The notes under the pieces: model-generated
The model's database searches: none
Told to the model about the DNA's origin: nothing
The model's input: the letters and a program-made list of their open reading frames with translations, nothing else
Part shown: positions 1-6,786 of the stretch, piece after piece
How the letters are laid out: each line of letters opens with the position of its first letter
Position numbering within the stretch: the stretch's first letter is position 1
Made by a program: the position numbers and the translations under genes
From: an uncultured Devosia sp.
GTDB lineage: Bacteria > Pseudomonadota > Alphaproteobacteria > Rhizobiales > Devosiaceae
Length of the DNA stretch: 13,443 nucleotides
Direction of reading: 5' to 3'
Assembly: GCA_913775215.1 (NCBI GenBank)
Contig: CAJYKO010000146.1
Span: 1-13,443, forward strand

Positions 1-548
1 CCCAATGGGAAGGAGAGCGTGATGCCGATGACCGACAGGATCAGCGTCACCAAAAGCCCGCCCCACTTTTCGGTTGGAATCGGCCGCAAGCCGAAGACGC
101 CGCCTGCGAGGAGGAAGTAGCTCAGGATCGGATAGACGACGAGGAAAAGAACGGCATTGGTTCTTTTGAACGGCGCCTTGGGGATCATGAGCGGCACGAG
201 CAGCAGAGCCCCCAGCGCGAAGACAATGTTCGGGCGCCATTGCTCCGGGATGTCGTAAAAGCCGTAGATGAAGAACTCCATCTCAGCGGATATATAGGCC
301 CAGCAAGCGCCGGCATTCTCCATGCGGCACTGCTCGACGTTGCCGTTCGGGCCGACGGCATTGCCGAAGAAGAAGCCATAAAGCGGCGGCACGATCCACG
401 CGAGGAAGGCCAGGCCCAGAAGGGTCAGAACCGTATCGAGCGGGGTCGAAAACAGGTTCTTCTGCGCCCAGGCGATGGCACCTGACGTGCGCACCGGGGC
501 TGGGCGAGCAGCCACCAGATCAGAGCGGACAAATCCAATATCTGTCAT
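1..548 (-). CDS. aapM: General L-amino-acid ABC transporter permease AapM (N-terminal part; gene runs off the window)
   Basis: This is one of the two inner-membrane permease subunits of the general L-amino-acid importer (polar amino acid ABC family). About 182 codons are visible, starting at the ATG at 548; the C-terminal permease core lies beyond base 1. The protein opens MTDIGFVRSDLVAARPAPVR, then has a first membrane segment near residues 40-60 (LTLLGLAFLAWIVPPLYGFF). A periplasmic stretch containing CRMENAGACW follows, as is usual for AapM, then two or three more hydrophobic segments (FALGALLLVPLMI, AVLFLVVYPILSYFLLAGGVFG, LVTLILSVIGITLSF). The start lies 9 bp after the aapQ stop, and a Shine-Dalgarno-like AGGAAAA overlaps that stop codon, so the two are probably translationally coupled. 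Identity rests on the operon order and on resemblance to AapM/BztC-type permeases. The conserved EAA loop is outside the window. Confidence 0.9.
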   Translation of the reverse strand, partial: MTDIGFVRSDLVAARPAPVRTSGAIAWAQKNLFSTPLDTVLTLLGLAFLAWIVPPLYGFFFGNAVGPNGNVEQCRMENAGACWAYISAEMEFFIYGFYDIPEQWRPNIVFALGALLLVPLMIPKAPFKRTNAVLFLVVYPILSYFLLAGGVFGLRPIPTEKWGGLLVTLILSVIGITLSFPL

Positions 549-557
549 CAGATTTTC

Positions 558-1748
558 CTACCGTTCGACCAGCTTCACGCGGGCGTTGTACCAATTCATC
601 AGCGCCGATGTGAGCAAGGAGAATGTAAGATAGACGAGCATGACCATCGCGATACATTCGATGGCGCGACCCGTCTGGTTCAGGGACGTTCCGCCAAACA
701 CATTGAACAGTTCCTGGTAGCCGATTGCGGCGCCGAGGGACGAGTTCTTGGTAAGGTTGAGATACTGGCTCGTCAGTGGCGGAACGATGACCCGCATGGC
801 CTGCGGAACGATGATGAGCCGCAAGCGATCATTGTCCTTGAGCCCAAGAGACTGCGCCGCTTCGGTCTGTCCATGATTGACGGCCAGAATGCCAGCTCGG
901 ACCGTTTCGGCGATGAAAGCCGCGGTATAGATCGTCAGACCAAGCAGCAAAGCCGCAAATTCGGGGGGAATCTGCAGGCCACCCTTGAAGTTGAACCGCT
1001 CGAGGACGGGCAGCTCAAAGGCAACGCTGGCGCCGGAGAAGATAAAAACGACCGCTGGGATGACGATCAGGATGGCAAGTCCCACGAGGAAAACCGGGAA
1101 CCGCTGACCTGTTGCCTCGAGGCGGCGCTTGGCCCAGATCCGGAGGGCGATGACGGCGGCGATGGCGAGGGCAATGCCGATCCAGGTAAAGCCGAACTGC
1201 TCATCGGGGATCGGCCTTGGCACCATGATGCCGCGCTGATTGATGAAGGCATCGAAGGGCAGCGCAATGGAATTGCGCACCGCTGGCATCGCCTTGAGCA
1301 CCGCGAAATACCAGAAGAATAACTGCAGGAGCAGCGGGATATTCCGGATCACCTCGATATAGACCGTAGCAAGGCTCGAGACGATGAAGTTGCTGCTGAG
1401 CCTTGCGATGCCGAGGGTAAAGCCGAGCATGGTTGCAAGGATGATGCCGATGAAGGCAACGAGCAGCGTGTTGAGAATGCCGACGAGAAAGGCTTCCCAA
1501 TAAAACGAGGCGCGTGACCAGGGGATCAGCGAGAAGCTGATATCGAAGCCGGCCGTCTTCCAGAGGAAATCGAAGCCGATGGTCTTGTTTTGCGCCGCAA
1601 GATTGACGGCCACATTGTTCACGATCCAGACGCCGAAGCCGACCAAAATCGCGGCGACGATGAACTGGTAAATATAGCCCCTGATCTTGGGGTCATTGAA
1701 AAAGCTGACGCGGGGGGCAGCGTCGTGCCCCAAGTCGCGAGTTGTCAT
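558..1748 (-). CDS. aapQ: General L-amino-acid ABC transporter permease AapQ
   Basis: AapQ is the first permease subunit of the broad-range amino acid importer; it pairs with AapM in the inner membrane and receives substrates from AapJ. The protein is 396 residues, close to the usual length of about 400. Hydrophobic segments are visible near residues 26-48, 88-116, 121-153, 187-206, 217-238, 263-285 and 365-385. The ABC-permease EAA loop lies at about 293-325 (GQTEAAQSLGL, then VPQAMRVIVPPL), which is where the ATPase AapP would dock. The long insert between the first membrane helix and the permease core is typical of AapQ/BztB and differs from short His/Gln-type permeases. An AAGGGAC sequence a few bases upstream of the ATG at 1748 is a plausible ribosome binding site. 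The gene sits 111 bp downstream of aapJ and 9 bp before aapM. Confidence 0.95.
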   Translation of the reverse strand: MTTRDLGHDAAPRVSFFNDPKIRGYIYQFIVAAILVGFGVWIVNNVAVNLAAQNKTIGFDFLWKTAGFDISFSLIPWSRASFYWEAFLVGILNTLLVAFIGIILATMLGFTLGIARLSSNFIVSSLATVYIEVIRNIPLLLQLFFWYFAVLKAMPAVRNSIALPFDAFINQRGIMVPRPIPDEQFGFTWIGIALAIAAVIALRIWAKRRLEATGQRFPVFLVGLAILIVIPAVVFIFSGASVAFELPVLERFNFKGGLQIPPEFAALLLGLTIYTAAFIAETVRAGILAVNHGQTEAAQSLGLKDNDRLRLIIVPQAMRVIVPPLTSQYLNLTKNSSLGAAIGYQELFNVFGGTSLNQTGRAIECIAMVMLVYLTFSLLTSALMNWYNARVKLVER

Positions 1749-1821
1749 AGATGCTGTCCCTTGGCCGCAGAACGCCGCGAGGCACCTTTCAGAGACGCCG
1801 GAAGCGACGGAACAAACGATT

Positions 1822-1844
1822 CCGGCGCCCCAGAAGGGCGCCGG
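1822..1844 (-). promoter_or_regulatory. Perfect GC-rich hairpin between aapJ and aapQ
   Basis: CCGGCGCCC and GGGCGCCGG form a perfect 9-bp stem around a 5-nt loop (TTCTG on the transcribed strand). The hairpin starts 15 bp after the aapJ stop. No run of T follows on the minus strand (AATCGTTTG), so a full intrinsic terminator is unlikely. A hairpin at this place in an operon would fit 3'-end stabilisation of the aapJ message, or partial termination, so that more binding protein than permease is made. That role is inferred from similar transporter operons. Confidence 0.65.
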
Positions 1845-1859
1845 TACCAGGTGTTCGGA

Positions 1860-2876
1860 TTAGCGGATCGGCGGGGCGTATTGGATGCCGCCGTCTTTCC
1901 AGAGAGCATTCAGGCCGCGCTCAAGACCGATCGGCGTGCTCGGGCCGACGTTGCGGTCGTAGGTTTCAGCGTAGTTACCGACCAGCTTGACGATCTGGTA
2001 GGCCCAATCCTTGGTGACGCCCAGCGGAGTGCCGAAGTCGCCTTCGACACCCAGGAGGCGCTTGATCGCCGGATTGTCCGAACCGAGCATTTCATCGACG
2101 TTAGCCGAGGTTACGCCAAGTTCTTCAGCTTCGAGCAGAGCGAAATAGGTCCAGCGCGCAAGGTTGAACCACTGAGAATCACCCGAGCGAACGACAGGAC
2201 CAAGGGGTTCCTTGGAAATGATTTCGGGCAGGATGATGTGGTCATCGGGATTGGCGAACTTAGAACGCTCGGCGGCCAGCGCCGAAGAGTCGGTGGTATA
2301 GACGTCGCAACGGCCGTCTTCATAGGCCTTCACCACCTCGTCCTGGTCGACGAAGACGACGGTGTTGAATTCCATGTTGTTGGCGGCGAAGTAGTCGGCG
2401 GCGTTGAGTTCGGTGGTGGTGCCGGACTCGATGCAGATGGCGGCGCCGCTCAGGTCGAGCGTCGATGCAATGCCGTCTTCCTTGCGGACCATGAAGCCCT
2501 GGCCGTCATAGAACATCGTGCCGACGAAGGTGATACCAAGCTGGGTATCGCGGCTCATGGTCCAGGTGGTCGTGCGCGAAAGCACGTCGACCTCGCCGGC
2601 AGACAGAGCCGTGAAGCGTTCCTGGCTCGTCAGCGAGGTGAAGCGGACGGCGTCGGCATCGTTGAAGATTGCAGCAGCCATGGCGCGGCAGAAATCGACT
2701 TCCAGACCGGTCCAGACATTGTTGGAATCGGGTGCGGAAAAGCCCGGCACGCCCCCGGTAACGCCACACTGGACATAACCCTTGGCCTTGACGTCGTCCA
2801 AAATGGCGGCCTGTGCCGAGACCGCCGTGAGACTCAGTATCGCTGATGCTGCAAGCGTTACGAGCTGTTTTTGCAT
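1860..2876 (-). CDS. aapJ: General L-amino-acid ABC transporter periplasmic binding protein AapJ
   Basis: AapJ is the periplasmic solute-binding protein that delivers a broad range of L-amino acids to AapQM. The chosen ATG at 2876 gives 338 residues, near the family length of about 340. It begins with a clear signal peptide, MQKQLVTLAASAILSLTAVS followed by AQA, with likely cleavage just before AILDDVKAKG. An open frame continues to 2957, but those 27 codons precede the signal peptide and are judged 5' untranslated; AAAGGG lies about 8 bp before the chosen ATG. Bacterial extracellular solute-binding protein family 3 features are present: CGVTGGVPGFS near the mature N terminus, GLEVDFCRAMAAA, and the AapJ-like C terminus (GLERGLNALWKDGGIQYAPP). 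It is the first gene of the operon and is divergent from metC. Confidence 0.95.
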   Translation of the reverse strand: MQKQLVTLAASAILSLTAVSAQAAILDDVKAKGYVQCGVTGGVPGFSAPDSNNVWTGLEVDFCRAMAAAIFNDADAVRFTSLTSQERFTALSAGEVDVLSRTTTWTMSRDTQLGITFVGTMFYDGQGFMVRKEDGIASTLDLSGAAICIESGTTTELNAADYFAANNMEFNTVVFVDQDEVVKAYEDGRCDVYTTDSSALAAERSKFANPDDHIILPEIISKEPLGPVVRSGDSQWFNLARWTYFALLEAEELGVTSANVDEMLGSDNPAIKRLLGVEGDFGTPLGVTKDWAYQIVKLVGNYAETYDRNVGPSTPIGLERGLNALWKDGGIQYAPPIR

Positions 2877-2990
2877 ATTATTGCCCTTTGTTTCCTGACC
2901 CTCGTGTCCCGGAGATGAATTTGCCCAATTTGCCTTGAGCGCCCCCGGCGGCACCACCGCCTTTGTATCGCGGTTACGATGCTGTTAAGC

Positions 2991-3019
2991 ATGCAAGCCT
3001 CTCTGGACGATAACGTCAA
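2991..3019 (-). promoter_or_regulatory. Candidate aapJ promoter with overlapping dyad
   Basis: On the minus strand, TTGACG (3019-3014) is followed by a 17-bp spacer and TTGCAT (2996-2991). The -35 is close to the alphaproteobacterial housekeeping consensus; the -10 is a poor match. The dyad ATGCT-GTTA-AGCAT (2979-2992) touches the -10 and could be an operator. The implied leader before the aapJ ATG is about 110 nt and contains a small GGCGG/CCGCC hairpin (2947-2961). No convincing promoter for the divergent metC is seen in the same 227-bp gap. Confidence 0.35.
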
Positions 3020-3103
3020 GGGCAGAAGCTGTATTGGGACAGCAATTCTGTCTCTATTTTAGCCAGATAGCAAATTTGATCCGATTTTGAGCACAGTGCC
3101 CAC

Positions 3104-4282
3104 ATGAGTGACAGCAGACCTTCCGATAGCGCCTTTGAAACGATTTTGACCCATGGCGGGCGCGACGCGGACAGCCAATTCGGCTTCGTCAATACGCCGG
3201 TTTATCGCGGTTCGACGGTGCTTTTCAAAACGCTTGCCGATCTCGATGCTCAGCAACAGCGCTATCTCTATGGGCGCGCCGGCAATCCGACGACGGAGAG
3301 CGTCGAGGCGGTGGTGACGGCGCTTGAGGGTGCTTACCGTACCAAACTCGTGCCATCAGGGCTCGCGGCGATTACCATCGCCATGCTCTCGTGTCTTAGA
3401 AGCGGTGATGAAATTCTGATCACCGACAGCGCGTATGAGCCGGGGCGGAAGTTCGCTGATGGATTTCTCGAGCATATGGGAATCACCGCTCGCTACTACG
3501 ATCCGCGGATCGGCGGGGACATCGCTGGCCTCATGGGACCGAAGACCAAGGCGGTTCTCGCGGAAAGCCCGGGGTCGCTGACCTTCGAAATTCAAGACAT
3601 TCCAGCGATCGCCAAGGCTGCCCACGCGCATGGCGCACGGCTGATCGTCGACAATAGCTGGGCAAGCCCGCTTTATCATCAACCGCTGGCGCTGGGCGCC
3701 GATATCGTCATTCATGCCGGCACGAAAATGTTCGTGGGGCATTCCGACGCCTTTGCCGGTACGATATCGACCACTGAAGCGGCCTGGGCCGATGTCGAGC
3801 GGGTGCGCACGCTCCTTGGCTTTTTCACCTCCGGCGACGACGCCTATCTGGTGTCGCGCGGCTTGAAGACGCTGGCGATCCGCATGGCGGAGCATCAGAA
3901 GCGGGCGATCGAGATTGCCCAATGGCTTGAAGGCCAGCCGGAGGTCAGTGCGGTGATCCACCCTGCCCTGCCGAGCCACCCGGATCATGCCTTGTGGAAG
4001 CGGGATTTTACGGGCTCCGGCAGTCTCTTTGGCTTTGTGCTGAAGCCGGCGCCGCGCAGTGCGATCGCAGCCTTTGTCGATCACATGGAGATCTTTTCCA
4101 TGGGCTATTCGTGGGGCGGTTATGAGAGCCTTTGCCTACCCACAAAGATCGATAAAGCACGCAGCGTAAAGCCCTGGACCGACGCGGGAAATCTCTTCCG
4201 CGTGCATATCGGTTTCGAGGCCGTGGAAGACCTCAAGGCCGACCTCAGTGCGGCGCTCGAGCGTTACGCGAAGGCGCGCTGA
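3104..4282 (+). CDS. metC: Cystathionine beta-lyase MetC (PLP-dependent)
   Basis: This is a cytoplasmic Cys/Met-metabolism PLP enzyme (fold type I) of 392 residues, the usual length. Cystathionine beta-lyase splits cystathionine to homocysteine, pyruvate and ammonia in methionine synthesis. Visible family signatures are YLYGRAGNPTTE at 55-65, where Tyr and Arg contact the cofactor phosphate; IVDNSW at 181-186, whose Asp183 should pair with the pyridine nitrogen; and HAGTKMFVGHSD at 204-215, whose Lys208 is the predicted Schiff-base lysine. The closing region GYSWGGYESL fits MetC better than gamma-lyases or cystathionine gamma-synthase. The ATG at 3104 begins MSDSRPSDSAFETILTHGGR, matching usual MetC N termini, but it has no good Shine-Dalgarno sequence. 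metC divergent from aapJ is an arrangement I recall from rhizobia. Its 3' end overlaps the convergent PAP2 gene by 19 bp. Confidence 0.92.
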   Translation: MSDSRPSDSAFETILTHGGRDADSQFGFVNTPVYRGSTVLFKTLADLDAQQQRYLYGRAGNPTTESVEAVVTALEGAYRTKLVPSGLAAITIAMLSCLRSGDEILITDSAYEPGRKFADGFLEHMGITARYYDPRIGGDIAGLMGPKTKAVLAESPGSLTFEIQDIPAIAKAAHAHGARLIVDNSWASPLYHQPLALGADIVIHAGTKMFVGHSDAFAGTISTTEAAWADVERVRTLLGFFTSGDDAYLVSRGLKTLAIRMAEHQKRAIEIAQWLEGQPEVSAVIHPALPSHPDHALWKRDFTGSGSLFGFVLKPAPRSAIAAFVDHMEIFSMGYSWGGYESLCLPTKIDKARSVKPWTDAGNLFRVHIGFEAVEDLKADLSAALERYAKAR

Positions 4283-5007
4283 ACGAGGCGCCGCAGGGCG
4301 GGAGCCCCCTGGAAGCGAATGCGTCCGTCGGGACTGGCCCTGAATAGCCACTTCCGCCGGGCGAAATAATTGCGGATGGCGTAGGTACCGACGCAGCCGA
4401 CGGCGAAGCCGGCGAGCACATCGGTCGGGTAATGATCGCCCACGACCACTCGCGAAATGCCGGTGACCAAGGCGATAATCAGGAACAGCCGGAAAAAGCG
4501 CGGGGCGAGGAAGCCTATAACGATGGCCGTCGCCATGGCTGTCGTCGAATGCCCCGACGGAAAGCTCTGAAACGTCCAGTCATTGAAAATGTGCTGGAAA
4601 TCGAAGGCGCCGAACTCGTCGTATACAGTGGGGCGACCGCGGCCGAAGAGGCGCTTGAGCAGATTTGTTAGCAGGCCCGTGCCGCCGACGGCTGCGAAGA
4701 TAAAGCCTGACAGCAGGGCCAGCTCGAAGGTGGCGAGCCGCCAGCGCGATGGCCGCCGGATAAGTCGATAGCCTATGAAACTGACGAGAAAGATCAAGCC
4801 ACTGGGAATCAGCACCCAATCGGACAGGCCGAAATGGGTGACGAACTGGAAAGGCTCGCGCCATTCTCCGTCCCAGGCGATGGCGCTGCGCGACAGCGAC
4901 ACGTCGAAAAAAAGAAGGATAAAGAGCAGCAAAATCAGAAAGGCCAAGTAATCCGGCCAGTTCTTGCGATCAAGGCCAAGGGGCCAGCGTTTGCTCAGGT
5001 CACTCAT
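4264..5007 (-). CDS. Membrane PAP2-family phosphatase
   Basis: This is a membrane-bound type 2 phosphatidic acid phosphatase (acid phosphatase/vanadium haloperoxidase fold) of 247 residues. It probably removes phosphate from a lipid substrate at the periplasmic face; the substrate cannot be told from the sequence. All three signature motifs are intact: K-x6-RP at 118-126 (Lys118, Arg125, Pro126), PSGH at 150-153, and SR-x5-H-x3-D at 185-196 (Arg186, His192, Asp196). Hydrophobic segments lie at about 18-36, 64-80, 92-116, 158-180 and 198-212. The frame is open to 5229, but that extension reads through the tRNA-Pro gene, so the ATG at 5007 (MSDLSKRW), with AGGCGG just upstream, is preferred. 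The 3' end overlaps metC by 19 bp in convergent orientation, with no room for a separate terminator. Confidence 0.88.
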   Translation of the reverse strand: MSDLSKRWPLGLDRKNWPDYLAFLILLLFILLFFDVSLSRSAIAWDGEWREPFQFVTHFGLSDWVLIPSGLIFLVSFIGYRLIRRPSRWRLATFELALLSGFIFAAVGGTGLLTNLLKRLFGRGRPTVYDEFGAFDFQHIFNDWTFQSFPSGHSTTAMATAIVIGFLAPRFFRLFLIIALVTGISRVVVGDHYPTDVLAGFAVGCVGTYAIRNYFARRKWLFRASPDGRIRFQGAPALRRLVQRAFA

Positions 5008-5067
5008 GCCGCCTATTTGTTCGGAGGATTTCCCCACGTCAATAGAGAGGATAGAAGCACACATGCC

Positions 5068-5096
5068 TTGCGCTTTGGTGCCGAACGGGCTAACGG
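5068..5096 (+). promoter_or_regulatory. Candidate tRNA-Pro promoter
   Basis: TTGCGC (5068-5073), a 17-bp spacer and TAACGG (5091-5096) lie so that transcription would begin a few bases before the tRNA at 5110. Spacing is ideal and both hexamers match the consensus only in part. It is also divergent from the PAP2 gene. Confidence 0.4.
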
Positions 5097-5109
5097 AATG
5101 GCGCGACGT

Positions 5110-5186
5110 CGGAGTGTAGCTCAGCCTGGTAGAGCACCGGTTTTGGGAACCGGGGGTCCAAAGTTCGAATCTTTGTACTCCGACCA
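5110..5186 (+). tRNA. tRNA-Pro (anticodon TGG)
   Basis: A complete 77-nt cloverleaf can be folded by eye. The acceptor stem CGGAGTG pairs with TACTCCG (one G-T pair). The D arm contains AGCTCAGCCTGGTAGAGC. The anticodon stem CCGGT/ACCGG holds the loop TTTGGGA, giving anticodon TGG, which reads CCN proline codons. The T arm is CAAAG-TTCGAAT-CTTTG. The discriminator base is A and the terminal CCA is encoded in the DNA. No integrase or phage gene is seen next to it. A short T run (5242-5247) about 55 bp downstream has no strong stem before it, so the terminator is uncertain. Confidence 0.97.
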
Positions 5187-5252
5187 TTCGCACCTTGAAG
5201 GTACGAGCCGATGTGTTCAGAGCTTTCACGATAGGCGGCTGATTTTTTCAGT

Positions 5253-5381
5253 TCACCATTGGATAGCGCTGACCGCGTCTTCGATCTGGACGAGGAAACG
5301 CAGGTCCTCGCCTTGGCGCTTTTGCCAGACAATGACCAAGTTGCGTGTTATCGAGCCATTCGCTTGTCGTGACAGACTAAG
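5253..5381 (-). pseudogene. Short coding-like open frame, possible gene remnant
   Basis: An open stretch of 42 codons on the minus strand ends at TGA (5255-5253). Its last 28 codons read LVIVWQKRQGEDLRFLVQIE, then DAVSAIQW. By my count about 20 of these end in G or C, as in the real genes nearby. There is no ATG in frame; a TTG at 5339 is the only plausible start and lacks a ribosome binding site. It is either the tail of a decayed gene or chance. I do not recognise the family. Confidence 0.2.
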
Positions 5382-5410
5382 TCAAAGCGCCTTACACACG
5401 TGAAAAGAGC

Positions 5411-5475
5411 CTAACTGCTTAGTTTGCGAGACCCATTGGCTTGGTGGGAGAGCTGGCGGACTAAATCCTTAGTTT
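5411..5475. repeat. Pair of CTAA-N4-TTAGTTT elements 50 bp apart
   Basis: CTAACTGCTTAGTTT (5411-5425) and CTAAATCCTTAGTTT (5461-5475) agree at 13 of 15 positions and start exactly 50 bp apart. Each carries a small internal dyad (CTAA/TTAG; ACTAA/TTAGT in the second). They lie just 3' of the chemoreceptor gene. Function is unknown; binding sites or RNA hairpins at the transcript end are both possible. Confidence 0.45.
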
Positions 5476-5505
5476 CCCCGTTTCAACGCCGGATAATTAG
5501 TTCCG

Positions 5506-6768
5506 TCAGAATTCACTCCAGTTGTCCCCTACAGCCTTGGCTCCCCGAGCGCCGGACGACCGCACCTGCGCTGGGCGAGTTCTCCGGGTTGCCGGTTCTG
5601 GCCGCTCATTGCCCGGTGACAGGCGGAACTGCTCGACGATACCGTCGAGTTGCCGTGCCTGGGATTCAGTCTGCTCGATAGCGGCGTTCGTCTGTTCAAC
5701 CAATGCCGCATTGTGCTGGGTCATTTCGTCCATTTGCGCCACCGCCGCAGAAATTTCAGCGATCGAAGCGGACTGTTCACGGCTGGCGCTTGAAATGGCT
5801 GCCATTGAGCCCGTAGTTTCCTTAACGACGGCCAGCAACTCGTAGAGTCTATCGGCCGCGGTCTTGACCAGGCTCTCGCCGGATCTGACCTCGAGGACGC
5901 TCTTCTCGACCAGCGCTTTTACTTCGGCCGAAGCCGATGCGGCAGACTGCGCGAGCCGACGAACCTCGACTGCAACCACGGCAAAGCCCTTGCCGGCATC
6001 GCCTGCCCGCGCTGCCTCCACCGAGGCATTGAGCGCCAGGAGGTTGGTCTGGAACGCGATGTCGTCGATAATGCCAATGATGTTCGAGATCTGATTGGAC
6101 GAGACGGAAATTCGCTCCATCGCTTCGGTGACTTTGCTCATCACCTGCCCACCCACTTCAGCAGTTTCGGCTGCTTTCTTCGCCTGTTCCGATGCCGCTT
6201 CGGCAAGAGCGGCATTTTGGGTGACAGTGCGGGACAGGCCTTCCATGCTCGCAGCGGTCTCTTCGATAGCCGCAGCCTGGCGCGTGGTGCGCTCGCTCAG
6301 GTCATTGGCACCCGCCAGGATTTCACCCGTCGCTGTCCGAAGAAGACCCGATGTATCCCGCAGCTGGAAGATGATCTCACGGAGCCGATCAACCAGGAGA
6401 TTGGTGTCGGTCTTGATCTTGGCAAAACCGCCATCGAATTCGGCCACGATGTTCTCGGTCAGATCGCCCGCTGCGAGCTTTTGCAAAACCTCACCCGTCA
6501 GATCGGCAGCCCAGGCCACCCGATCCGCATTCTCGCGGTCGCGCTTCTGCGAGTCCGCCATGACCTGTTCGAAATAGACGCTGACCGCCATGTCGATATC
6601 GATCATGACCGATTTGACCATGGCCGCCATTGCAACACCCAAGGACGAGACGGCCTGGGACAAAGCCTCCTCATCTTTCTTGCGGCCAAACATGCCGCCT
6701 TTGAGGGCGCTGATGTGCTTGTGCATGAAGTCTTCAGCGACCTTGGTCACCAAAGTTTCCACAATCAC
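5506..6768 (-). CDS. C-terminal chemotaxis signalling fragment of the interrupted chemoreceptor
   Basis: This 420-residue frame follows the amber codon and could only be made by reinitiation, for example at GTG 6768, or by readthrough. It carries the remaining globin helices (about 1-70, ending MVKSVMIDIDMAVSVYFEQ), a HAMP-like segment near 92-135 (LQKLAAGDLTENIVAEF) and a long coiled-coil MCP signalling domain. The conserved hairpin tip is near 236-260 (DIAFQTNLLALNASVEAARA). The tail is rich in Pro and Arg and ends NWSEF, resembling the NWETF/WEEF pentapeptide that tethers methylation enzymes. The only upstream site for the GTG start is a weak GGCGGC. If produced, it would be a cytoplasmic signalling module without a working sensor. 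Confidence 0.65.
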   Translation of the reverse strand: MIVETLVTKVAEDFMHKHISALKGGMFGRKKDEEALSQAVSSLGVAMAAMVKSVMIDIDMAVSVYFEQVMADSQKRDRENADRVAWAADLTGEVLQKLAAGDLTENIVAEFDGGFAKIKTDTNLLVDRLREIIFQLRDTSGLLRTATGEILAGANDLSERTTRQAAAIEETAASMEGLSRTVTQNAALAEAASEQAKKAAETAEVGGQVMSKVTEAMERISVSSNQISNIIGIIDDIAFQTNLLALNASVEAARAGDAGKGFAVVAVEVRRLAQSAASASAEVKALVEKSVLEVRSGESLVKTAADRLYELLAVVKETTGSMAAISSASREQSASIAEISAAVAQMDEMTQHNAALVEQTNAAIEQTESQARQLDGIVEQFRLSPGNERPEPATRRTRPAQVRSSGARGAKAVGDNWSEF

Positions 6769-6786
6769 ACCATAGCCGCCGATATA

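Larger units (their letters stand above)
5187..5505. other. Gene-poor stretch between tRNA-Pro and the chemoreceptor
   Basis: No complete gene is supported in these 319 bases. They hold a short coding-like open frame on the minus strand (5253-5381), a T run at 5242-5247, the palindrome GACTAAGTC (5375-5383) and two copies of a CTAA...TTAGTTT element exactly 50 bp apart (5411 and 5461). I see no integrase, att-site duplication of the tRNA end, or insertion-sequence terminus. Confidence 0.6.

Noticed and set aside
1590..2846. Long plus-strand open frame of 418 codons
   Set aside because: It lies antisense to aapQ and aapJ, both clearly recognised. Its composition (many Asp, Gly, Arg, Val) is typical of the mirror frame of a GC-rich gene, and it has no known domain.
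2877..2957. 27-codon extension upstream of AapJ
   Set aside because: The signal peptide begins at the ATG at 2876, which has a ribosome binding site. The extension is leader sequence.
2877..3103. SAM riboswitch upstream of metC
   Set aside because: The gap has only small dyads (such as GCTGT/ACAGC at 3028-3043), with no conserved SAM-binding core that I can recognise.
5008..5229. N-terminal extension of the PAP2 phosphatase
   Set aside because: It would be translated through the complement of the tRNA-Pro gene. The ATG at 5007 gives a normal-length PAP2 protein.
5187..5250. Intrinsic terminator after tRNA-Pro
   Set aside because: There is a run of six T at 5242-5247, but only weak stems precede it (CCTT/AAGG and AGC/GCT), so it is not called.
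5110..5505. Integrative element using tRNA-Pro as attachment site
   Set aside because: No integrase and no second copy of the tRNA 3' end is visible in the window.
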